Positions 1 through 6,230 of a stretch of DNA of 8,810 nt are shown one piece after another. The notes below the pieces were generated by a model. It did not search any database, was not told the origin of the DNA, and saw only the letters and a list, made by a program, of their open reading frames with translations. The stretch lies in assembly GCA_030673955.1 (NCBI GenBank), contig DAOVBF010000031.1:1-8810 (forward strand). Reading direction: 5' to 3'. The stretch is from Deltaproteobacteria bacterium (GTDB lineage: Bacteria; Myxococcota_A; UBA9160; SZUA-336). Numbering within the stretch: position 1 is the first letter of the stretch; each line of letters opens with the position of its first letter. Made by a program: the position numbers and the translations under genes.

Positions 1-920
1 GGCGGGTCCGGCTGAGGTGTGATCCCCGGCGGAAGCGGGAGAGGAGGAGGAGGGTCGTCCCCCGCTTCCCTCGCCTGTATATGGTCCTCGATATACTCCT
101 TCCCCAAATCGGAGTCGCCCTCTTCGATCGGGGCCTCGCCCAGCGTCAATCCGGTGTCACCCGAGACCACATACTTGTGGAGATTCCCGCCCGAGCCGGT
201 TCCACCTCCAGCAACGCCCCGCGCCCCCAGGACCTCGGCCGCGCCCGGCGCCAGTTGGGTCGATGGCATCGGCACCGGTGCGAACCCCGCGGGCCGCCGG
301 ATCTCGTCTTCCGGTGGCTGGTCCCGGAACACCCGTGTACAGAGCTCATACCGCGGCCTGACGGTCCTCCCGGCCGCGCCCTCGAGCTGGCGAACGAAGA
401 TGGAACCGCCCAAATTGCAGACCAGGGTCCACACCCCGGTGACGGGGTCCTCGACCACGTAGGCCTCGAACTCCGTCCCCTTCACGCCGATCACGGCGGT
501 GGGCGTGTGCATCTCGACCCGCGTCGGCCCGCCGAATGCCTCCCCGACGAGAACCCGAGCCCTGCCCTTGAGAAGCTTTAGAATGGAGGGGTCGCGCGTC
601 GCGGCGGCCCCGACGATGTAGGCATCGATCACGAGCTCCGTCGACTCCCCGAGCGCCAGGATCGTTTCGTCGGCGAGCAGCATCTTGATCGCGGAGGCAG
701 GCCCCGTCCGCACCGTGTCGCCGAGCTCGATGTCTCGATCGACCATAGCCGCCGCCCAGCTCGTCGTTCCCGTCGCCTGGATATCGACACTGCCCACAGT
801 CGCAGCCACAAAGCCCACCGGCTCAGCACAGACCTGGCGGGGCGCTGAAAGAACCCCCACGGCGAGTATCAACGTGGCAGCGACCCGAAGCGGGAGTCTG
901 CTCATTCTCATCTCTCTCAT
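1..920 (-). CDS. Secreted FecR-domain protein, C-terminus cut by the window edge
   Basis: The frame is open from ATG at 920 to the window edge, giving 306 visible codons and no stop, so the gene is partial. The N-terminus (MREMRMSRLPLRVAATLILA) is a basic stretch plus hydrophobic core with a likely signal peptidase I site after VCA at residue 32. There is no convincing lipobox. Residues about 35-178 look like a FecR domain (PF04773-like beta-sandwich). The diagnostic stretch is TPTAVIGVKGTEF at 139-151, preceded by a D/G-rich segment (GDTVRTGPAS) and followed by a strand ending GGSIFVRQ. After it come a Gly-rich linker (about 238-245), an acidic segment and a Pro-rich tail (about 290-306). 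An iron-regulator FecR has a cytoplasmic anti-sigma domain and an internal membrane helix; this protein has neither, and no sigma-factor gene is near. I therefore infer a periplasmic or surface structural or binding role rather than anti-sigma activity. ATG codons at 911 and 905 are alternatives, but the Shine-Dalgarno sequence favours 920. It follows the TPR-barrel gene after 33 bp. Confidence 0.9.
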   Translation of the reverse strand, partial: MREMRMSRLPLRVAATLILAVGVLSAPRQVCAEPVGFVAATVGSVDIQATGTTSWAAAMVDRDIELGDTVRTGPASAIKMLLADETILALGESTELVIDAYIVGAAATRDPSILKLLKGRARVLVGEAFGGPTRVEMHTPTAVIGVKGTEFEAYVVEDPVTGVWTLVCNLGGSIFVRQLEGAAGRTVRPRYELCTRVFRDQPPEDEIRRPAGFAPVPMPSTQLAPGAAEVLGARGVAGGGTGSGGNLHKYVVSGDTGLTLGEAPIEEGDSDLGKEYIEDHIQAREAGDDPPPPLPLPPGITPQPDP

Positions 921-925
921 CTCTT

Positions 926-932
926 CCCTCCT
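926..932 (-). promoter_or_regulatory. Ribosome binding site of the FecR-domain gene
   Basis: On the minus strand the bases read AGGAGGG. The AGGAGG core ends 6 nt before the ATG at 920, an optimal Shine-Dalgarno spacing. This decides the start between three close in-frame ATG codons (920, 911, 905). It lies inside the 33-bp gap after the upstream gene's stop, which fits independent translation from a shared transcript. Confidence 0.8.
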
Positions 933-953
933 CGCGGGACGCACAACGTCGCG

Positions 954-2501
954 CTAGTAGCGGTACGTGAAGCGAATATCGCTTACGGCGCGGTCGAAGT
1001 CATACGCTCCAACGTTCGAAGACCAGTGAGTGTAGCGCCATCCGGCCGTGACGAAGAGCCGCCCACTGAGCGCCCGTCGCAGCAAGACCCGCACCCGCGT
1101 AATGTTGTCGTCGCGGTCCCCCTCCAGCGGCTCGAACAGGCTCGGGTGATCGAAGTGGCGCTGCTCGAACCAGCCATCCAGAGTCAAGAATGTCTCGGAC
1201 GGCAGCGGCAGGCCCAGTGTCACGATCCAGATCCCGCCGTGCGAGTCGTACTCCTGGCCTTGGGCATCCTCATCGCGATAGCGGGCGGAGACCCGCGCAA
1301 AACCGCTCCCCCAGCCGCGGAAATTGGGCAGGATCCAGTACTGCTCGATGCCGACGGTCCGGACCTTGCCGTCACGGTCCAGCACGGGATCAACCGTCTC
1401 TGTAAAGAAGCCGCGATCATCGTAGCGCCAGAAGACGCGCGTGAACAGATCCTGGCGAGGGGTAAAGCGCAGCGCCGGCTCGACCGAGTTCGTCCGGCGA
1501 AACGAGTCCCAGTCCACCCAGACCCAGCTGAAATCGTAACCGAGCTCCAGGCCGAGGTTCTCGCTCAGGTCGTAGCTTAGAATCGCCCAGCCATGATTTG
1601 CCTCGGTATCCAGGTCATTCTCGTGCCGGTATGCGGTCAGCGCAGCGCGGTAACCCAACCGGAGGTGCAGGCGCTCTCGTTCCCAGGCGATCCCTTCGAT
1701 CCCGATCTCAGCCTCGCCAAAGACATCGTTCTCTCTGGAGATTCCGCTGGGGAAAAGCTCGTCGCCGAACAGGTTGACATTCGTGTCATAGCCGGAGCCC
1801 ACAGTCGCGTACACCTCCCAGCGGCGCGCCTCTCCGCGCTCGATGCGAAGCAGGTACACCGCGGCTGAATCGGCCAGCAAGGAGCCTGGAAGCTTGGTCA
1901 GGACCTCCTCGAGTAGCCGCTGCGCCTCATCGGGCCGATTCTCGCGCAGCGCGAGCAGTGCGAGACGATAGGCACCTGCGGTCTCGAGAGCAGGGTCGAG
2001 CTTGTAGGCTTCGCGAAGCTCGGCCTCCGCCTTATCGTCCTCCCCCAGCTCCTGATAGGCGATCCCGAGGAAGAGGCGGACACGGCTGTTCCCGGGATCG
2101 AGGTCCCGCGCCGCCTCGAGATGCTCTCGTGCCGCACGCCACTCCCCGAGGCGGGAATGCGCCAGTCCCAGCAGGAGGTCGAGATCCGGCGCGGACGGTT
2201 CGATATGCCTGAGGTCCTCGAGCACGGCCTCGGCCTCGGCCGGCCGCTCTTCGAGCAGAAGGGCCCGCGCGTACAGCCCCAGGACGGCGGGGTCGTCCGG
2301 CGCGAGCTCGACGGCGCGCGCCAGCTGCTCGACCGCGGTCGCGCCATCCGCCTGGCGCAGGGCTCGCGCCCCGAGTTCGTAGTGCAAGTCCGCTGCGTAA
2401 CTGCGCTCCGCGGCGTCCACTGGGCTTGCGAAGCCGAAGAACAGCATCAGCGCTAGGCTCGCAACGTTCCCGCGCCGCATCGCAAAGAGAAATCTGTCCA
2501 T
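954..2501 (-). CDS. TPR-repeat outer-membrane beta-barrel protein (Slam/DUF560-like)
   Basis: With ATG at 2501 the protein is 515 aa. It begins with a signal peptide (MDRFLFAMRRGNVASLALML, then a cleavage site near VDA-A at residues 30/31). Residues about 35-222 are TPR-like: the loop prolines fall at 68, 102, 136, 170 and 205, a near-perfect 34-residue period, with the usual small and hydrophobic helix positions. From about W228 to the end the sequence alternates polar and aromatic or hydrophobic residues and ends in aromatic Tyr (RFTYRY), as outer-membrane barrels do. It carries the motif GSGYDTNVN (D239), often seen at the first strand of TPR-barrel proteins. About 288 residues would suit a 12-14-strand barrel. 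The order signal peptide, periplasmic TPR, barrel matches Slam-type surface-protein translocons, but the family call is by architecture only; an unrelated TPR-porin is possible. A GTG at 2579 would extend the frame by 26 residues but puts a Gly/Pro/Arg stretch before the signal peptide, so I reject it. It is probably first in an operon with the FecR-domain gene. Confidence 0.85.
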   Translation of the reverse strand: MDRFLFAMRRGNVASLALMLFFGFASPVDAAERSYAADLHYELGARALRQADGATAVEQLARAVELAPDDPAVLGLYARALLLEERPAEAEAVLEDLRHIEPSAPDLDLLLGLAHSRLGEWRAAREHLEAARDLDPGNSRVRLFLGIAYQELGEDDKAEAELREAYKLDPALETAGAYRLALLALRENRPDEAQRLLEEVLTKLPGSLLADSAAVYLLRIERGEARRWEVYATVGSGYDTNVNLFGDELFPSGISRENDVFGEAEIGIEGIAWERERLHLRLGYRAALTAYRHENDLDTEANHGWAILSYDLSENLGLELGYDFSWVWVDWDSFRRTNSVEPALRFTPRQDLFTRVFWRYDDRGFFTETVDPVLDRDGKVRTVGIEQYWILPNFRGWGSGFARVSARYRDEDAQGQEYDSHGGIWIVTLGLPLPSETFLTLDGWFEQRHFDHPSLFEPLEGDRDDNITRVRVLLRRALSGRLFVTAGWRYTHWSSNVGAYDFDRAVSDIRFTYRY

Positions 2502-2543
2502 TTGCGGGATCCTATCACGGAAGCCGACAGCGCCCGCAGCGAG

Positions 2544-2566
2544 GCGGGGCGGGATTCCCCCCCCGC
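2544..2566. repeat. GC-rich inverted repeat in the barrel-gene leader
   Basis: GCGGGG at 2544-2549 pairs with CCCCGC at 2561-2566. An inner GGG (2551-2553) pairs with CCC (2558-2560) around the loop ATTC, with a single bulged C at 2550. It lies 43 bp upstream of the barrel gene's ATG. It could fold in that mRNA's leader or act at the DNA level. There is no U-tract on either strand, so it is not an obvious terminator. Its function is unknown and chance is possible in such GC-rich DNA. Confidence 0.45.
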
Positions 2567-2755
2567 ACCGCACCGACACCGATGCCCGATGGGATTCGAT
2601 GGGTTCGACCCGGGGTAGAGACCTTGCTCCGCAGTACGCTCCGGGAGAACGCGTTCGAGATCTTCACTTTCGCCCCGGCTTTCGTCCCCGGGCCCGCGCC
2701 GGCCCCCCCCCGCTCAGTGCCCTCGCCCTGGCCGGCCCGGTCCGAGAACGCGCGC

Positions 2756-2797
2756 ACACGGCGCCGCGATTCCGTGTATGATCGCGCTCCAGGAGCG
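2756..2797 (+). promoter_or_regulatory. Possible cyclase promoter with operator-like dyads
   Basis: TATGAT at 2777-2782 matches five of six bases of a sigma-70 -10 box and lies 54 bp before the cyclase start codon. No good -35 box is present 16-18 bp upstream. The box is flanked by two perfect 6-bp inverted repeats: ACACGG (2756-2761) with CCGTGT (2772-2777) over a 10-bp spacer, and CGCTCC (2785-2790) with GGAGCG (2792-2797) over one base. Such placement would suit a regulator controlling an activator-dependent promoter. This is inference; short dyads also arise by chance. Confidence 0.25.
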
Positions 2798-2824
2798 TTG
2801 CACGTGGACTCCGACCCGAACAAA

Positions 2825-2832
2825 GAGGGGAG
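2825..2832 (+). promoter_or_regulatory. Ribosome binding site of the cyclase gene
   Basis: The purine stretch GAGGGGAG lies 4-8 nt before GTG at 2837. It supports that GTG as the start, directly before the first zinc-ribbon cysteine, in preference to upstream in-frame starts. Confidence 0.6.
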
Positions 2833-2836
2833 CGGT

Positions 2837-5800
2837 GTGAAGTGTCTACGTTGCGAGCATGAGAACCCACCCGAGAACCTCTTCTGCGGCGCCTGCGGCA
2901 GCCCGCTCCGGGTCGTGTGCCCGAGCTGCCGGCGAGCCAACCCGCCCGGCCATGAGCGCTGCAAAGACTGTGGCCAGCCCCTGGGCCGCGGGGCGACAGG
3001 CCACCAGACGCCCAGCCCCTCCGCATACACGCCCAAGCACCTCGCAGAGAAGATCCTGACCTCCCGAAGCGCCCTGGAGGGGGAGCGGAAGCAGGTGACG
3101 GTGCTCTTCGCGGATGTGAAGGGCTCCATGGAGCTCGTTGAGCACGTGGACCCCGAGGAGTGGCATCGCATCCTGGATCGTTTCTTCCAGATCCTCGCGG
3201 ACGGCGTCCACCGTTTCGAAGGCACGATCAACCAGTACACAGGGGACGGGATCATGGCGCTCTTCGGCGCGCCGATCGCCCACGAGGATCACGCCCGGCG
3301 CGCGTGCTACGCGGCGCTCCATCTGACCGAGAACCTTCGCCCTTACGCGCAGGAGCTGCGCCGGGAGGCGGGCCTCGACTTCGCCGTCCGCATGGGGCTG
3401 AACTCCGGCGAGGTTGTGGTCGGTAAGATCGGCGATGACCTCCGGATGGATTACACAGCCCAGGGACACACCGTCGGGCTCGCGGCGCGGATGCAAGAGA
3501 TTGCCGAAGCCGGGAAGGTCTACCTGACGCAGAACACAGCCTCCCGCGTTTTCGGCTTTTGCGAGCTCGAGGACCTCGGAGAGTTCAAGCTCAGAGGCAC
3601 CAGCGAGCCGGTGCGCACGTATTCCCTCGAGGGAATCGGCCCCATCCGCACGCGCTTCGACCTAGCACGCGCACGAGGGTTCTCGAAATTCGTGGGCCGG
3701 TCCGACGAGTTGCGAGACCTGGAGGCCGCGCTGGCCCGGGCCATCGCAGGCCAGCCTCAGGTGGTGGGCGTGATCGCCGATATCGGAGTCGGCAAGAGCC
3801 GCCTCTGCGACGAGTTCCTCCGGCACTGTCGGGCACGGGGGATCCGCGTGGATGCGGGGCACGCCGTGCCGCACGGGAAGATGATTCCGCTCTTGCCCAT
3901 CCTCGAGCTGCTGCGGGGGTACTTCGGAATCGGAGAGCGGGACACCGCCGAGGAGGCTCGACGGAAGATCGCGGGCACGCTGGTCCTGGTGGACCCGAGC
4001 CTCGAGGAGGCCCTGCCGCTCCTGTTCGAGTTCATGGGGGTTCCCGACCCGAACCGGCCCGTGCCGCGGATGGAGCCGGAGGCACAGCAGCGACAGCTAT
4101 TCGGAGCGCTCCGACAGATGCTTCACTCGCGGAGCAAGCACGAGCCGAGCGTGATCCTGATCGATGACCTGCACTGGATCGACCGCAGCAGCGAGCAGGT
4201 TCTCGAGCTAGTGGTCGAGGCGGTGGTGGGAAGTCGCATGCTCGTGCTCGTGAACTTTCGACCCGAGTACCACGCACACTGGATGCAAAAGTCCTATTAC
4301 CACCAGCTACCGCTCCTGCCCCTGGCTCCGGAGGCGGTCACGGAGCTGCTGCACGACCTCCTGGGCGACGACCCCTCCAACACGCTCCTGCTGGATCTGA
4401 TCCGCGAGCGAACGGCGGGCAACCCTTTCTTCATTGAAGAGGTGGTCCAGTCGCTGGTCGAATCCGGGAGCCTCGAAGGGCCGAGGGGCGCGCGCCAGCT
4501 CGTCCACCCCGTCGGCCAGCTCGAGATCCCGGAGAGCGTGCAGACCGTGCTTGCCGCCCGCATCGACCGGCTCCCCACCCGAGACAAGATGGTTCTGGAT
4601 GCGGCCGCAGTTGTGGGCGAGACGTTTTCCGAGCGGCTCCTGACACGTGTGATCGAGCTTCCGGAGTCGGATCTCGCCGAAGCGCTCCACGCTCTGGTGG
4701 ATGCCGAGTTCATTTACGAGCGGGCCCTCTATCCCGAAGCGGAATACGCCTTCAAGCACCCGCTCACGCAGGAGGTCGCATACCGCTCCCAGCTCGTCGA
4801 CCGTCGGGGCCGGGTGCATCGGATCGTGGCTCAGGCGCTCGAGGATTTCCACCGGGACGGCATCGAGGCACATGCGGGCCTCGTGGCGCATCACTGGGAG
4901 CAGGCGGAGGATTCGTTGCGGGCGGCGCAGTGGCACGATCGAGCCGCCCAGAGGGCGGTCGCCACCCATCCGGGCGAAGCGACCCGGCATTGGATGAAGG
5001 TGCGAGCCCTTCTCGACCGCGTCCCGGAGTCGCCCGAAACAGCGGCGTTGCGGATCGTGAGCCGAACCCAGATCCTGAACCTCGGCTGGCATCTCGGTCT
5101 CTCGGACGATGAGCTGGAGAGCATCCTCGCCGAGGGGAGAGCGCTCGCGGAGCGGAGCGGTGATCTCCGCGCGCTCGGTGGGCTGTATCGCGCCTACGCG
5201 CTCAGCACATTGATCGCTGGATCCGTAGAGGAGTCGGCCAAGTGGTTCGAGGAGGCCGTGCGCCTCGCAGACCAAACGGAGGACCTGGGCATGAAGGCGG
5301 CCCTCCAGACCTCCCTGATCCTGGCGCACGTCTGGGCTGGGCGTTTGGGCCAGGCGCAAACCAGCGTCCACGAGCTCATCGAGCAGACCTCGGCCGACCT
5401 GCGGCTGGGCTCCGAGATTCTCGGATACAGCCCGTACATCTGGGCGGGCTTCATAAAGGGAACGCTGCTGGTTCGCACGGGCCGGCTCGACGACGGTGCG
5501 CAAGCCTTCGACCGGGCGCTGGAGCTCGCGCGCAAACACGGCGACACCTTCGTCCTCGGCCATACGCGTCACGCTCAGTCCGCCCTCGAATGCTTCCGCG
5601 GCAATCTCGAGCGGGCGCGTGCACGCGCACGGGAAGCGATCGAGATGTTCGAGAGGCTGGGGAGCACGAACCAGACGGCCTACGGCTACCTGAGGCTGGG
5701 CGCCGCGCAAAACCTGGGCCGAGAGTGGAAGGAGTCGGCCGACAACCTCGAGTGGGCGCTCTCCATTGCCCGGCGACAGCGCCTGCTCGTATCGGAGGCC

Positions 5801-6208
5801 GAGATCCTGGCGCAGCTCGCGCAGGCCTATCTCGGCCTCGGCCACACGGAGCGCGCTCTCGCGACGGCGGAGGAGGCCGTTCGCTCGGCGCGCGGCCGCG
5901 GCACCAAGCTGTTCGAGTGCGACGCGCAGCTCGCGCTCGCACGCACGCTGCTCCGAACCGACGGAACGCGCGCCCGAGAGCGGATCAAGAGCGTGCTGAC
6001 GAGGCTCGAGGAGCTGGTCGAAGAGACCGGTGCCCGGGTGCACGAGCCATTCGTCCGGCTCGCATGGGCCGAGCTCGCGCAGCTTGAGGAGGACGAGACC
6101 CGCCGCCAGCGCGAGCTCCGCGAAGCACATCGCCTGTTCACGGAGATGGGCGCCACGGGTCACACGGAGAGCACAGCGAAAGAGCTGGCCTCCGGAGTAA
6201 GCGGCTAG
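2837..6208 (+). CDS. Zinc-ribbon / class III nucleotide cyclase / STAND ATPase / TPR protein
   Basis: The protein is 1123 aa from GTG at 2837, with no signal peptide or membrane helix, so it is cytoplasmic. Residues 1-50 form a double zinc ribbon with four CxxC pairs (C3/C6, C17/C20, C28/C31, C42/C45). Residues about 83-265 are a class III adenylate/guanylate cyclase domain. The metal aspartates are D93 (FADVKGS) and D137 (YTGDGIMALFG), and R218 (LAARM) is the transition-state arginine. The usual Lys, Asp and Asn positions are Q133, T207 and G214, so catalysis cannot be assumed. Residues about 283-560 are an AAA_16/STAND-type NTPase with a Walker A variant (A-D-I-G-V-G-K-S, 314-321), Walker B ILIDDLHW (D443, D444) and the STAND GNPFF motif at 528-532. 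The remainder, from about 700, is helical with TPR-like repeats, probably a ligand- or partner-binding scaffold. This order is a known multidomain signalling architecture, related in plan to the mycobacterial cyclase-ATPase-LuxR proteins but with TPRs in place of an HTH. The start is chosen because family members begin with the zinc ribbon. It is divergent from the envelope operon. Confidence 0.93.
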   Translation: MKCLRCEHENPPENLFCGACGSPLRVVCPSCRRANPPGHERCKDCGQPLGRGATGHQTPSPSAYTPKHLAEKILTSRSALEGERKQVTVLFADVKGSMELVEHVDPEEWHRILDRFFQILADGVHRFEGTINQYTGDGIMALFGAPIAHEDHARRACYAALHLTENLRPYAQELRREAGLDFAVRMGLNSGEVVVGKIGDDLRMDYTAQGHTVGLAARMQEIAEAGKVYLTQNTASRVFGFCELEDLGEFKLRGTSEPVRTYSLEGIGPIRTRFDLARARGFSKFVGRSDELRDLEAALARAIAGQPQVVGVIADIGVGKSRLCDEFLRHCRARGIRVDAGHAVPHGKMIPLLPILELLRGYFGIGERDTAEEARRKIAGTLVLVDPSLEEALPLLFEFMGVPDPNRPVPRMEPEAQQRQLFGALRQMLHSRSKHEPSVILIDDLHWIDRSSEQVLELVVEAVVGSRMLVLVNFRPEYHAHWMQKSYYHQLPLLPLAPEAVTELLHDLLGDDPSNTLLLDLIRERTAGNPFFIEEVVQSLVESGSLEGPRGARQLVHPVGQLEIPESVQTVLAARIDRLPTRDKMVLDAAAVVGETFSERLLTRVIELPESDLAEALHALVDAEFIYERALYPEAEYAFKHPLTQEVAYRSQLVDRRGRVHRIVAQALEDFHRDGIEAHAGLVAHHWEQAEDSLRAAQWHDRAAQRAVATHPGEATRHWMKVRALLDRVPESPETAALRIVSRTQILNLGWHLGLSDDELESILAEGRALAERSGDLRALGGLYRAYALSTLIAGSVEESAKWFEEAVRLADQTEDLGMKAALQTSLILAHVWAGRLGQAQTSVHELIEQTSADLRLGSEILGYSPYIWAGFIKGTLLVRTGRLDDGAQAFDRALELARKHGDTFVLGHTRHAQSALECFRGNLERARARAREAIEMFERLGSTNQTAYGYLRLGAAQNLGREWKESADNLEWALSIARRQRLLVSEAEILAQLAQAYLGLGHTERALATAEEAVRSARGRGTKLFECDAQLALARTLLRTDGTRARERIKSVLTRLEELVEETGARVHEPFVRLAWAELAQLEEDETRRQRELREAHRLFTEMGATGHTESTAKELASGVSG

Positions 6209-6230
6209 CGTCGGGTTCAGGTCCCGATGC
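6208..6230. terminator. Inverted repeat between convergent genes, possible bidirectional terminator
   Basis: Positions 6208-6215 (GCGTCGGG) pair with 6223-6230 (CCCGATGC) in an 8-bp stem containing one G-T wobble, with a 7-nt loop. It begins on the last base of the cyclase stop codon, and the helicase stop codon (minus strand, 6219-6217) lies in the loop. It is the only candidate between the two convergent genes. Neither strand has a following T-run, so it is a weak intrinsic terminator at best. Confidence 0.35.

Larger units (their letters stand above)
2502..2836. other. Divergent intergenic region between barrel gene and cyclase gene
   Basis: These 335 bp must hold the promoters of both the minus-strand envelope operon and the plus-strand cyclase gene. 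Visible structure: a strong GC hairpin at 2544-2566; an imperfect tandem 10-mer (GATGGGATTC, GATGGGTTCG) at 2588-2607; C tracts of 8 at 2557-2564 and 9 at 2703-2711; two dyads around a TATGAT box at 2756-2797. No convincing paired -35/-10 promoter is seen for either direction. The cyclase reading frame stays open through this region up to 2426. That extension is Arg/Pro-rich low-complexity translation and overlaps the barrel gene's signal peptide, so I treat it as non-coding. Confidence 0.7.

Noticed and set aside
19..581. Two overlapping plus-strand open frames (147 and 166 codons) near the left edge
   Set aside because: They are opposite the FecR-domain frame, which has signal peptide, domain motif and ribosome binding site; these have none.
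1..920. FecR protein as an iron-responsive anti-sigma regulator
   Set aside because: It has an N-terminal signal peptide, no cytoplasmic anti-sigma domain, and no sigma factor or TonB receptor gene is in the window.
2502..2579. GTG start at 2579 for the barrel protein
   Set aside because: It would bury the signal peptide behind 26 Gly/Pro/Arg-rich residues; ATG 2501 starts directly before a good signal peptide.
2588..2607. Imperfect tandem 10-mer GATGGGATTC / GATGGGTTCG
   Set aside because: Only two copies with mismatches; not enough to call a regulatory repeat, though it is listed in the spacer description.
2426..2836. 137-codon N-terminal extension of the cyclase protein
   Set aside because: Low-complexity Arg/Pro translation that overlaps the start and signal peptide of the divergent barrel gene. 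The zinc ribbon begins exactly at GTG 2837, which has a ribosome binding site.
2502..2836. CRP/cAMP-type operator (TGTGA-N6-TCACA) in the divergent spacer
   Set aside because: No match with the right arms and spacing was found by eye.
5242..6087. 281-codon open frame on the plus strand within the cyclase TPR region
   Set aside because: Arg/Pro/Gly-rich out-of-frame translation of the real TPR-coding sequence, without motifs.
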